Source: Caulobacterales bacterium RIFCSPHIGHO2_01_FULL_70_19
GTDB taxonomy: Bacteria; Pseudomonadota; Alphaproteobacteria; Caulobacterales; Caulobacteraceae
Length of the DNA: 64,000 bases
Reading direction: 5' to 3'
NCBI GenBank assembly: GCA_001794825.1
Contig: MGLK01000023.1
Coordinates: 44,599 to 108,598, forward strand
Shown in pieces: positions 27,554 to 36,992 of the stretch. The notes under the pieces were generated by a model. It saw only the letters and a list, made by a program, of their open reading frames with translations. It made no database searches and was not told the origin of the DNA. Position 1 is the first letter of the stretch. The number at the start of each line of letters is the position of its first letter. A program made the translations under genes and the position numbers.

Positions 27554-28147
27554 ATGACCCAGCGCGCCCTCATCCCCGCCCTCGCCGCCCTCCTCCTCGC
27601 CGCCTGCTCGCCCGAGGCCCAGCCGCCCGCCGAGGCCCCCGCCGCCGGGGCGCCCGCGCCCGGCGTCCCGGTCCCGACCGAACTGGGCGAGGCCCTGCTG
27701 GAGGCCGACGGCTTCATGCCGGCCAATCCCGGCGGCCATGGCACGGGCCGCAAGCTGACCTTCGGCGAGGCCGAGACCGAGGTGCTCGCCTTCATCACCC
27801 GCCTGCGCGGCGAGCAGCCGCCCCGCCGCTCCTCCAACGCCGAATGCCCGGCCGGGCCGCTGACCTTCGCCGACTGGGGCGACGGCTTCCAGCTGGCCTT
27901 CGCGGACGGCAAGTTCGCCGGCTGGACCGCCGGCGAGGGCGCCCCGCGCGGCTTCTCCACCCTCTCGGGCGTCCATGTCGGCTCCACTCTCGCCGAGCTC
28001 CGCGCCGCCCACCCCGACGTCGCCGTGCGCGAGGACACCGTCGGCCCCGAATTCTCCGTCGGCGACATCCACGGCACGCTGTCGGGAACCGGCGACGACG
28101 CGACCGTCACCACCCTGTGGGCCGGGGTCAGCTGCATCTTCCGCTGA
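27554..28147 (+). CDS. putative lipoprotein, hypothetical
   Basis: MTQRALIPALAALLLAACSPEAQPP lipobox. Confidence 0.75.
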   Translation: MTQRALIPALAALLLAACSPEAQPPAEAPAAGAPAPGVPVPTELGEALLEADGFMPANPGGHGTGRKLTFGEAETEVLAFITRLRGEQPPRRSSNAECPAGPLTFADWGDGFQLAFADGKFAGWTAGEGAPRGFSTLSGVHVGSTLAELRAAHPDVAVREDTVGPEFSVGDIHGTLSGTGDDATVTTLWAGVSCIFR

Positions 28148-28160
28148 CCGGGGTTTCCGC

Positions 28161-28306
28161 CGGTCGGGTCATCACAACGACCACGACGCATTCACGACGG
28201 ACACCACGCCAGCGGAGCGACCTCGATCCCCCGCGGGCCGCAGACCGGCCTTCAGGCTTCAGGGCGTCGCCCTGCGGGCGCCGCGAAGGCGCCGACCCGC
28301 CGGACG
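28161..28306. repeat. truncated copy of the 27310-27498 element
   Basis: CGGTCGGgtcatcacaacgaccacgacgcattcacgacgg... then shared GGCGTCGCCCTGCGG-GCCGCGAAG block; right terminal repeat absent. Confidence 0.65.
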
Positions 28307-28333
28307 GGGGCCCTTGGGCGGGGCCGCCGGAGG

Positions 28334-28573
28334 TCAGGCCCCCGGCCGGCTCCAGCGCCGCGGGTGCGGGCGGTCGCGCAGCCGCAGCCACGGGGCCATG
28401 CCCCAGGCGATCGGGACCGCGGCGACGAAGGTCAGGCCGATCATCCACCAGACGGCGGTCAGCATCTCCGACGGGCCCAGCGGCGCGGCCAGCAGACCGA
28501 CCATGCCGAGGCCGAACAGCACGGCCTGGATCATCGGCCAGATCAGGGCGGCGATGGCGAGACGGGTGCGCAT
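28334..28573 (-). CDS. small two-TM membrane protein
   Basis: MRTRLAIAALIWPMIQAVLFGLGMVGLLAAPLGPSEMLTAVWWMIGLTFVAAVPIAWGMAPWLRLRDRPH. Confidence 0.65.
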   Translation of the reverse strand: MRTRLAIAALIWPMIQAVLFGLGMVGLLAAPLGPSEMLTAVWWMIGLTFVAAVPIAWGMAPWLRLRDRPHPRRWSRPGA

Positions 28574-28826
28574 GGGATCCTCTCCGGTTGCCCGGAGACA
28601 ACGGCTTCGCGGGCCGCGCCGTTCCGCCCCGGCGGCCGCCGGGCGCCTCCGTGCGCTGGCGTACATTACTGCAAAGGTTGGACTTTCCGGCCGCGACCGG
28701 CTATCACCGCCCTACCGCGAGCCTGGCTTTCCGTCCTGAGCGCGTCGCGGCTGAGAGACATTGGTCCACCCCCTTGCCGAGGGGTCGTTCGAACACTCCC
28801 GCTCCACCCGCCCGGAAGTGTTCGCC

Positions 28827-29021
28827 ATGTCCAAATTCAGCCTTCGCCTGCACCACCTCACCGGCCTCTCGCCCGTCGACGAGCCCCTCGACGTCATCGA
28901 CGTGGCCGAGGCCCGCGAGCTGGCCCGGGTCCGGCTGCTGCTCACCCGCGACTACAGCCGCGTCGAGTTGCGCCACCAGGACGAGGCGCTCGAGGTGCTG
29001 GAGCGCGACAGCCTGGCCTGA
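28827..29021 (+). CDS. small protein, tandem paralog 1 (64 aa)
   Basis: MSKFSLRLHHLTGLSPVDEPLDVIDVAEARELARVRLLLTRDYSRVELRHQDEALEVLERDSLA; similar to 29166-29357. Confidence 0.75.
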   Translation: MSKFSLRLHHLTGLSPVDEPLDVIDVAEARELARVRLLLTRDYSRVELRHQDEALEVLERDSLA

Positions 29022-29165
29022 GCCGCCCTGCGTCCGGCGACGAACACAGGATCACGGGCGTCGTGATTCGACATTCGCCTGCCACGGGTATGTGATGGAG
29101 CGTCGCGGGTCGGGGCCGCGCCCCGTCCGCCGCCCGTTTCGTCCGTTTCGGTCAGGGAGGCCGCC

Positions 29166-29357
29166 ATGTCGCGTTACACCCTGCGCCTGCACCGCGTCGG
29201 CCGCCCGCCGGTCGACGAGCCGCTGGACGCCGCCGACGTCGAGGAGGCCCGCGAGCTGGCCCGCATGCGGCTGCTGCTCACCCACGAATTCAGCTACGTC
29301 GACCTGCGCCGCCACGGCCGCCACGTCGAGGGCTTCGACCGCGACTCCGGCCTCTAG
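29166..29357 (+). CDS. small protein, tandem paralog 2 (63 aa)
   Basis: MSRYTLRLHRVGRPPVDEPLDAADVEEARELARMRLLLTHEFSYVDLRRHGRHVEGFDRDSGL. Confidence 0.75.
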   Translation: MSRYTLRLHRVGRPPVDEPLDAADVEEARELARMRLLLTHEFSYVDLRRHGRHVEGFDRDSGL

Positions 29358-29358
29358 G

Positions 29359-30444
29359 TCAGGCCGCGGCCCGTTTGCGCAGCCGCGCCAGCCGCCGCAG
29401 CCGCCGCCAGAAGCGGCCCCGCTCCGGCTCGGGATAGGGCTGCAGGTTCTCGACGAACTGCTCCGCCGAGGCCCGCCAGCTGAACTTCTCGGCATAGGCC
29501 CGCACCGCCTCGCGGTCGCACTTCAGGGCCTCCAGGCAGGCCGTCTTCAGGTCCTTGTCGATGGCCCCGGCGTTCGAGCCCGGGATGATGTCGATCGGCC
29601 CGTGCGCCGGATAGGCCGCCACCGGCGTGCCCGTGGCCATGGCCTCGAGGATCACCAGGCCGAAGGTGTCGGTCCAGCTCGGGAAGACGAACACGTCCGC
29701 GTCGCGGAAGCAGCGCGCCAGCTCCTCCCCGAACCGCGCCCCCAGGAACTTCGCTTCGGGATACTTCTCCTCCAGCTCGGCCCGCGCCGGCCCGTCGCCG
29801 ACGACGATCTTGGTGCCCGGCAGGTCCAGCGCCAGGAAGGCCTCGATGTTCTTCTCCACCGCCACCCGGCCGACGTTCAGCCAGAACGGCCGCGGCCAGT
29901 CCTTGCCGCCCAGCTGGTCGTAGATCGGCTCCAGGTCCGGGCGGAACTGCTCGGTGTCGACGCCCCGGGTCCACGGCGAGACGTTGCGGAAGCCGTGCGC
30001 GGTCAGCTCGTCGCGCAGCGTCGGCGTCGCCACCATCAGCCGCCCCGACGGCTTGTGGAACCACTTCATGTAGGCGTAGCCGACCTGCACCGGGATCGGG
30101 AACCGGGCCGAGACGTACTCGGGGAATTTGGTGTGGTAGCTGGTCGTGAACGGCAGCTTCCATTCCACGCAGATGCGCCGCGTGGCGATGCCGATCGGCC
30201 CCTCGGTGGCGATGTGCACCGCCTCCGGCTCGAACGCCCGCAGCCGTTCGCGGATCTCCTCCTCGGCCCCCAGCGCCAGCCGGATCTCCGGATAGGTCGG
30301 GCACGGGATGGTCTTGAACTGGCTCGGCTCGATGACCTCCACCTCATGCCCCATGGCGCGGCATTCCGCCGTGATCCGGGACAGGGTGCGGACGACGCCG
30401 TTGACCTGGGGCTCCCAGGCGTCGGTGGCCAGAACGATGCGCAT
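29359..30444 (-). CDS. glycosyltransferase family 4/1 protein
   Basis: MRIVLATDAWEPQVNGVVRTLSRITAECRAMGHEVEVIEPSQF and VFPSWTDTFGLVILEAMATGTPVAAYPAHGP. Confidence 0.92.
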   Translation of the reverse strand: MRIVLATDAWEPQVNGVVRTLSRITAECRAMGHEVEVIEPSQFKTIPCPTYPEIRLALGAEEEIRERLRAFEPEAVHIATEGPIGIATRRICVEWKLPFTTSYHTKFPEYVSARFPIPVQVGYAYMKWFHKPSGRLMVATPTLRDELTAHGFRNVSPWTRGVDTEQFRPDLEPIYDQLGGKDWPRPFWLNVGRVAVEKNIEAFLALDLPGTKIVVGDGPARAELEEKYPEAKFLGARFGEELARCFRDADVFVFPSWTDTFGLVILEAMATGTPVAAYPAHGPIDIIPGSNAGAIDKDLKTACLEALKCDREAVRAYAEKFSWRASAEQFVENLQPYPEPERGRFWRRLRRLARLRKRAAA

Positions 30445-30557
30445 GTGGGCCGGAAGGCTCCGCCGTTGATCGGGGAAACGGTCTAGCGCCTCACGGCGAC
30501 CTTGGCGAGACGTCGCGCCCTCTCCCGTTCCCCCCAAAAAGGAGCTAAGGGCGCGCC

Positions 30558-33500
30558 ATGAACGCGCACGTCCCGCCCTCCGTCGCCCTGTCGCAGGACT
30601 GGGATGCTCTCGATCACGGCAAGTTCGCCGACGAGACCGCGACGGTCCGCGGCCTGCTGGAGCGGACGCCGCTCGACGCCGGCGAGCGCGCCGCCGTCGT
30701 CGCCGCCGCCGTCGACCTCGTCGAACGCGCCCGCCGCAGTCAGAAGAAGCAGGGCGTGGTCGAGAGTTTCCTGCAGGAATTCTCCCTCGGCACGCGCGAG
30801 GGCCTGGCGCTGATGTGCCTCGCCGAGGCCCTGTTGCGCACGCCCGACGAGGACACCCGCGACCGGCTCATCGCCGAGAAGATCGGCTCGGCCGACTGGG
30901 CCAGCCACCTCGGCCAGTCCGACAGCCTGTTCGTCAACGCCTCCACCTGGGGGCTGATGCTGACCGGCAAGCTGGTCGATGTCGACGAGGAGGCGAAGAC
31001 CGACCTCCCCGGCTTCCTCAAGCGCATCGTCGGCCGCCTCGGCGAGCCGGTGATCCGCGAAGCGGTCGCCGCCGCGGTGCGCATCATGGGCGAACAGTTC
31101 GTGGTCGGCCGCACCATCGAGGCGGCACTGAAGCGCGCCGATCGCGAGGGCTGGCTGTGCTCGTTCGACATGCTGGGCGAAGGCGCCCGCACCGCCGCCG
31201 ACGCCGAGCGCTACGAGCGCATCTACGCCGACGCCATCGAAGCGGTCGGCCGGACCGCGAAAGGCCAGGGGCCGGAAAGCGGACACGGCGTCTCGGTCAA
31301 GCTCTCGGCCCTGTCCCCCCGCTACGAGGCCGTCCAGGAGGCCCGGGTCTGGGCCGAGCTTTATCCGCGGGTGAAGCGCCTCGCCCTGATCGCGGCGAAG
31401 CACGACATCAACTTCACCATGGACGCCGAGGAATCGGACCGGCTGGCCCTGTCGCTCAAGCTGCTCGACCGGCTGGCGCACGAGCCGGAACTGGGCGACT
31501 GGAAGGGCCTCGGCCTCGCGGTGCAGGCCTACCAGAAGCGCGGCCCCGAGGTCATCCGCCGCGTCGCCGAGCTGGCGAAGTCGTCAGGCCGCCGGCTGAT
31601 GGTCCGACTGGTCAAGGGCGCCTACTGGGACACCGAGATCAAGCGCGCCCAGCAGTTCGGCCGCACCGACTATCCGGTGTTCACCACCAAGGCCGCCACC
31701 GACCTCAACTACCTGGTCTGCGCGCGGCAGATGATCGAGGCGGCGCCGCACCTCTACAGCCAGTTCGCCACCCACAACGCCCACTCCCTGGCCGCCGTGC
31801 ACCGGATGGCCTCCGAGCGCGGGGTGAAGATCGAGTTCCAGCGGCTGCACGGCATGGGCGAGGCCCTCTACGACGCCGCCCGCGCCGCCTTCGGGCCGGT
31901 GACGGTGCGCGCCTACGCCCCCGTCGGCGGCCATGAGGACCTGCTGCCCTACCTCGTCCGCCGCCTGCTTGAGAACGGCGCCAACTCGTCCTTCGTCCAC
32001 GCCCTGCTGGACGAGCGCGTGCCGGCCGCCGCCGTCGCCGCCGACCCGATCGCCGCCGTCGAGGCCCATCCCGACCGGCACGCGAAAATCCCGACCCCCA
32101 AGGACATGTACATGGACCGCCAGAACTCGCTGGGCCGCGACTACTCCCAGGCCGCCGACCGCGAGCGGCACGCCCTCGCCCTGCAGAAGGTCGACAGCGA
32201 GAAGCTGACCTCGGGCCCGATCATCGGCGGCAAGCTGCGCGCCGGCGCCAACGCCCAGCCGGTGCTCAACCCCTTCGACACCACCCAGGTGCTTGGCCAC
32301 GTCTCGGAGGCGACGGACGCCGACGTCGACGCCGCCGTCGACGCCGCCGTCCGCGCCCAGGTGAAGTGGGATCGCATCGGCGGGGCCGGCCGCGCCCCCG
32401 TGCTGCGTGCTATGGCCGATGCGCTCGAGGCCGACATGGACCGGCTCGTCGCCCTGCTGTCGCGCGAGGCGGGCAAGACGCTGAACGACGGCGTCGCCGA
32501 GGTGCGCGAGGCGGCCGACTTCTGCCGCTACTACGCCATGCTGGCCGAGCGGGACTTCGGCGGTCCGCAACCGCTGCAGGGGCCGGTCGGGGAGCTGAAC
32601 GCGCTCGTCCTGCACGGCCGCGGCGTCTTCGCCTGCATCAGCCCGTGGAACTTCCCGCTGGCCATCTTCACCGGCCAGATCGCCGCGGCGCTGGCCGCCG
32701 GCAACGCGGTTCTGGCCAAGCCGGCCGAGCAGACCCCGCTGATCGCCGCCGAGGCGGTGCGCCTGTACGTCAGGGCCGGCCTCGATCCGAACCTGATCGC
32801 CCTCGTCCCGGGTCGGGGCGAGACCGTCGGCGCCCGACTGGTGGCGCATCCGGGGATTGACGGCGTCGCCTTCACCGGCGGAACCGACACGGCCACGGCC
32901 ATCAACCGCTCGCTGGCGAACCGTCCCGGACCGATCATCCCCTTCATCGCCGAGACCGGCGGGCTGAACGGCATGTTCGTCGACACCACGGCGCTGAAGG
33001 AACAGGTCGTCGACGACGTGATCCTCTCGGCCTTCGGCTCGTCGGGCCAGCGCTGCTCGGCCCTGCGCCTGCTTTACGTGCCGCAGGACTCGGCCGACGC
33101 CCTGATCGAGGGGCTGAAGGGCGCCCTGGCGGCCCAGGTGGTCGGCGACCCGTCAGATCCCTCCACCGACATCGGCCCGGTCATCGACGCCGACGCGAAG
33201 AAGATGCTCGAGGACCACCTGAAGCGGCTGGAAGGCGATGCGAGGATCGTCGCCCGCGCCGAACTGCCGGCGGGCAGCGAGAAGGGCCACCTGTTCGCCC
33301 CGACCATCGCCGAGGTGCCGACGCCCGACTATCTCGAGCGCGAGGTGTTCGGCCCCATCCTGCACGTCTGCCGCTACGACCCGGCGAAGCTGCGCGAGAC
33401 CGCGGCGAAGCTGGCGGCCCGCGGCTATGGCCTGACGCTCGGCGTGCACAGCCGCATCGAGGCCTTCGCGGACGAGGTCGTCCGCCTCGTGCCGGCCGGC

Positions 33501-33686
33501 AACGTCTACATCAACCGCTCGATCATCGGCGCGGTGGTCGGCGTCCAGCCGTTCGGCGGCGAGGGCCTGTCCGGCACCGGCCCCAAGGCCGGCGGTCCGT
33601 ACAGCCTGATCCGCTACGCCGCCGAAAAGGCCATCAGCAACAACATCTCCGCCCAGGGCGGCGACCCGGCCCTGCTGAACCTCTAG
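30558..33686 (+). CDS. putA: bifunctional proline dehydrogenase / L-glutamate gamma-semialdehyde dehydrogenase
   Basis: 1042 aa; proline dehydrogenase segment plus ALDH motifs (AFTGGTDTA, FIAETGGLNGM, FGSSGQRCSALR). Confidence 0.97.
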   Translation: MNAHVPPSVALSQDWDALDHGKFADETATVRGLLERTPLDAGERAAVVAAAVDLVERARRSQKKQGVVESFLQEFSLGTREGLALMCLAEALLRTPDEDTRDRLIAEKIGSADWASHLGQSDSLFVNASTWGLMLTGKLVDVDEEAKTDLPGFLKRIVGRLGEPVIREAVAAAVRIMGEQFVVGRTIEAALKRADREGWLCSFDMLGEGARTAADAERYERIYADAIEAVGRTAKGQGPESGHGVSVKLSALSPRYEAVQEARVWAELYPRVKRLALIAAKHDINFTMDAEESDRLALSLKLLDRLAHEPELGDWKGLGLAVQAYQKRGPEVIRRVAELAKSSGRRLMVRLVKGAYWDTEIKRAQQFGRTDYPVFTTKAATDLNYLVCARQMIEAAPHLYSQFATHNAHSLAAVHRMASERGVKIEFQRLHGMGEALYDAARAAFGPVTVRAYAPVGGHEDLLPYLVRRLLENGANSSFVHALLDERVPAAAVAADPIAAVEAHPDRHAKIPTPKDMYMDRQNSLGRDYSQAADRERHALALQKVDSEKLTSGPIIGGKLRAGANAQPVLNPFDTTQVLGHVSEATDADVDAAVDAAVRAQVKWDRIGGAGRAPVLRAMADALEADMDRLVALLSREAGKTLNDGVAEVREAADFCRYYAMLAERDFGGPQPLQGPVGELNALVLHGRGVFACISPWNFPLAIFTGQIAAALAAGNAVLAKPAEQTPLIAAEAVRLYVRAGLDPNLIALVPGRGETVGARLVAHPGIDGVAFTGGTDTATAINRSLANRPGPIIPFIAETGGLNGMFVDTTALKEQVVDDVILSAFGSSGQRCSALRLLYVPQDSADALIEGLKGALAAQVVGDPSDPSTDIGPVIDADAKKMLEDHLKRLEGDARIVARAELPAGSEKGHLFAPTIAEVPTPDYLEREVFGPILHVCRYDPAKLRETAAKLAARGYGLTLGVHSRIEAFADEVVRLVPAGNVYINRSIIGAVVGVQPFGGEGLSGTGPKAGGPYSLIRYAAEKAISNNISAQGGDPALLNL

Positions 33687-34408
33687 CCGTCGACGTCCTT
33701 GAGCAGGAGCATCTGGCCGATCAGCCGCTCCTTGTCGTCGGCGAAACCACAGGCGACCGGCGCCGTGTGCGGATTGCGCCAGGTGCCGAAGAGGATGTCC
33801 CACAGCGGCAGGCCATAGTTGTTCGCGTGCACGCCCCTTTCGTGGTGGACCCGATGCATCTCGGGTCGCTGCACGAGATAGCCCAGCCACCGCGGCGTCC
33901 GCAGGTCCGCGTGAGCGACGAGGTTGAAGGCGGTCACGTAGAGCAGGGCCAGCGCTGCAGCCGCCGGACCCACGCCCAGCACCACATAGGCGACGACGGC
34001 GTTCAGCAGGGCTGCCAGGAGGCCGTCGAAGGGATGGATGTAAAAGGCGGTCAGAGCTTCGACGCGGGTCGGGCTATGGTGCAGCTGGTGCACCCAGCGC
34101 CAGAGCCTGTCGCTTCTGTGGATCAGGCGATGATGCCAGTAGGCGACGAAGCTGGCGACGACGAAGGCGATGAGGCTGCTGCTGAAAGCGTCGATCCGTC
34201 CATCGAGAGCCAGCAGCGAGTGGCCGCGTATCCAGTCGTCGAACAGCAGTCCCGCACCGACCACCACGACAAGGTTCAGCGCGTTCAGGAAACCTGCGTA
34301 GAGCCGCCAGCGCCTGTCGCAGATCGCCCCCGAGGCGGGTGCGATCACTTCCCGCGTGAAGATCACGGAGAAAAGGGCGAAGGTGGCGAAGTAGACCAGG
34401 AACAGCAT
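33683..34408 (-). CDS. sterol desaturase / fatty acid hydroxylase family protein
   Basis: Histidine clusters HHRLIHRSDRLWRWVHQLHHSP and HRVHHERG. Confidence 0.9.
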   Translation of the reverse strand: MLFLVYFATFALFSVIFTREVIAPASGAICDRRWRLYAGFLNALNLVVVVGAGLLFDDWIRGHSLLALDGRIDAFSSSLIAFVVASFVAYWHHRLIHRSDRLWRWVHQLHHSPTRVEALTAFYIHPFDGLLAALLNAVVAYVVLGVGPAAAALALLYVTAFNLVAHADLRTPRWLGYLVQRPEMHRVHHERGVHANNYGLPLWDILFGTWRNPHTAPVACGFADDKERLIGQMLLLKDVDG

Positions 34409-34447
34409 CGCCGGAGCATCCGCCCGGGCGAAACCGGCCGCAAGCGG

Positions 34448-35023
34448 CTATGCGTCGCCCGACGCCCACGTCTGCTCTGCCGCCGCTCTGCGGAACAGCC
34501 ACGCGGACATCAGCCAGCCGATGGTGAAGACCCCGACGATGACGAAGGTGAAGTGACCGCCGATCAGGGCGACCACGGCCGTCCCGGCCTGCGCCGCCGC
34601 CGTCACGGTCATGGCGATGGCCAGCCCTCTCGCGCGGAAGCTGGCGAGGAAGGAGCCGGCAATGGCGATGAAGATGACGCCGAAGAACATCAGGTTGATG
34701 GGATCGTTCTCGCTGCCGATGATCCCCACGGCCAGGTTCGACCAGGTGATCAGAAAGGCGGTTCCAAGCGCCACCACCGCCCCGGCGCGATAGGCGAGGC
34801 TGCCGCTGGTCCGCAGGGCCAGCTCGAACACCGTCAGCGGCACGGCCAGCATGACGCCGGCGACGATGAAGTCGAAGGCGGTCCAGTCCACGTCGGCCCC
34901 CAGCCGCATGGCGACCGCCGGCGCCGCCAGCAGGGCCGAAGCCCCGACCCAGGGCAGCACCCGCCACCAGCTCGCGCCGCGCCGCCCGCCGCCGTTCTCC
35001 GCCTGCATCGTCATGGTCTCCAT
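34448..35023 (-). CDS. multi-TM hypothetical membrane protein
   Basis: 191 aa with repeated hydrophobic segments. Confidence 0.75.
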   Translation of the reverse strand: METMTMQAENGGGRRGASWWRVLPWVGASALLAAPAVAMRLGADVDWTAFDFIVAGVMLAVPLTVFELALRTSGSLAYRAGAVVALGTAFLITWSNLAVGIIGSENDPINLMFFGVIFIAIAGSFLASFRARGLAIAMTVTAAAQAGTAVVALIGGHFTFVIVGVFTIGWLMSAWLFRRAAAEQTWASGDA

Positions 35024-35168
35024 CTCCCTTGGTTGACGTCTGGAACCTCGGCCCGCCGGGCGTGAGGGTCATGAGCAAATCCTGAGCGGCCGCTGAAATC
35101 TGCGCCGAGCCGGCGCGTCAGGCCGCCGCCTCGTGGAGCCAGGCCGGTTGTGCGAGCATTGAGCCGAC

Positions 35169-36059
35169 ATGACCGGCCAGATCCGCCCGCCCCTGTCGCC
35201 CGATCCGCTGCCTGACCGGCTGGCCCGGCCCGTGCGCCGCGCCATCGCCGGCCGGGTGGTCCGGATGTTCAACGATCCGGAGAAGGGAGAGCGCCCCGTC
35301 GTGCGGCGGCCCGACGGCCTGTTCGGGCCGGATTCGGTCGCCTGGCGGGTGCACGGCGACGTCACCGGCATGCTTGTCGGCGGCGTTTCCGGCCTGCTGC
35401 TGCAGATGCTGCATCCGGCCGTGCTGGCCGGGGTCTGGGACCACTCCAACTTTCGCGCCGACATGCACGGCCGGCTGCGGCGCACCGCGCGCTTCATCGC
35501 CGTCACCACCTACGGCGGACGGGACGAGGCGGAGGCCGTCATCGACCGGGTGCGGCGCATCCATGCGCAGGTCGCCGGCGTCCTGCCGGACGGCGCGCCC
35601 TACGCGGCCGACGATCCGGAGCTGCTGGCCTGGGTTCACGTCACCGAGGCGACGAGTTTCCTGAACGGCTGGCTGCGCTACGGCGAGCCCGGCATGTCCC
35701 GGGCCGATCGCGACCGCTACTTCGCCGAAATGGCCGAGGTCGGCCGGCGGCTCGGCGCCGACCCGCTGCCCCGGACCCAGGCCAAGGCGCAGGCCCTGAT
35801 CCGCGCGATGCGGCCCCACCTGCGGGTGGACGAGCGGACCCGCGAGGTGGCGCGCCTGCTGCTGTCCCGCGAGGGCGGAAATCCCGCGGCGCGGCCGTTC
35901 CGCGCCCTGGTGCTGCAGGCGGGGGTGGATCTCCTCCCCGGCTGGGCGCGGCGCATGCATGGCCTGTCGTCGCCCCTGCCGGCCCGCCCGCTCGTGCGGA
36001 CCGGGACGCGCGGAGTCGCGCGCACGATCCGCTGGGCCTTCGAGACCCCCTACCGCTGA
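35169..36059 (+). CDS. oxygenase MpaB family protein (DUF2236-like)
   Basis: DSVAWRVHGDVTGMLVGGVSGLLLQMLHPAVLAGVWDHSNFRADMHGRLRRTARFI. Confidence 0.85.
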   Translation: MTGQIRPPLSPDPLPDRLARPVRRAIAGRVVRMFNDPEKGERPVVRRPDGLFGPDSVAWRVHGDVTGMLVGGVSGLLLQMLHPAVLAGVWDHSNFRADMHGRLRRTARFIAVTTYGGRDEAEAVIDRVRRIHAQVAGVLPDGAPYAADDPELLAWVHVTEATSFLNGWLRYGEPGMSRADRDRYFAEMAEVGRRLGADPLPRTQAKAQALIRAMRPHLRVDERTREVARLLLSREGGNPAARPFRALVLQAGVDLLPGWARRMHGLSSPLPARPLVRTGTRGVARTIRWAFETPYR

Positions 36060-36071
36060 CCCCGCGCCCGC

Positions 36072-36992
36072 CTAGGCCGTTTTCGGCCAGCCGCCGGCCC
36101 GGCTGAGCGCGCTCGGCGCGGGGCGGCCGATCTTCTCGCCGATCCAGCGGGCGGTCGCGATCAGGGCGTCGAGGTCGTAGCCGGTGTCGAACCCGGCCCG
36201 CTCCAGCATGTAGACCAGGTCCTCGGTGGCGATGTTGCCGGTCGCGCCGGGCGCGAAGGGGCAGCCGCCGATGCCGCCGACGGAGGCGTCCAGCACGTCG
36301 ATTCCCGCCTCCACGCCCGCATGGGCGTTGGCCAGGCCGGTGTTCCGGGTGTCGTGGAAGTGCAGGCGCAACACAGCGTCGGGCGCGGCGCGCCGCGCCG
36401 CCTCCACCTTGCGCGTCACGCTCCACGGGTCCCCCACGCCGATGGTGTCGGCCAGGGCGATCTCGCCGACGCCGAGTTCGGCGATACGGCCGACCAGGTC
36501 CTCGACCTGCCCGGTCGACACCTCCCCGTCGAAGGGGCAGCCCCAGACGCACGACAGGGTCGCCGTCAGCGCCGGGGCCGCGCCCGGCTCGCCCTCGGCG
36601 TTGCGCCGGCCGGCGACGATGTCGGCGAGCATGCCGACCTGCTGGTTCACGGTGAGGCCCTGGTTCTTCAGCCCGAAGCCGTCGGTCGCAGACATGGCGA
36701 CATTGACCTCGTCCACGGCCGTCCCGAGCGCCCGGTCGTAGCCCTTGCCGTTCAGCACGAGGCCGATCCGGCTGCGACCGGCGGCGTGCGGCAGAAGGGC
36801 CATGACCTCCTCCGCGCCCGCCATCTGCGGCACGTATTTCGGATGGACGAAGCTGACCGCCTCGATGCGCCGCGCCCCCGCGGCCTCCAGCCGCCGCACC
36901 AGTTCGGCGCGCACGGCCGGCTCCAGCACGGTGCGCTCGTTCTGAAGTCCGTCGCGGGGACCGACCTCGACGATGGTGATCGGCCGGCTCAC
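36072..36992 (-). CDS. hydroxymethylglutaryl-CoA lyase
   Basis: IVEVGPRDGLQNERTVL, GVGEIALADTIGVGDPWSV, GIGGCPFAPGATGNIATEDLVYML. Confidence 0.93.
   Translation of the reverse strand: MSRPITIVEVGPRDGLQNERTVLEPAVRAELVRRLEAAGARRIEAVSFVHPKYVPQMAGAEEVMALLPHAAGRSRIGLVLNGKGYDRALGTAVDEVNVAMSATDGFGLKNQGLTVNQQVGMLADIVAGRRNAEGEPGAAPALTATLSCVWGCPFDGEVSTGQVEDLVGRIAELGVGEIALADTIGVGDPWSVTRKVEAARRAAPDAVLRLHFHDTRNTGLANAHAGVEAGIDVLDASVGGIGGCPFAPGATGNIATEDLVYMLERAGFDTGYDLDALIATARWIGEKIGRPAPSALSRAGGWPKTA

Noticed and set aside
27844-30486. 880-aa plus-strand ORF
   Set aside because: Runs through several better-supported genes in both orientations; composition typical of a stop-poor GC-rich frame
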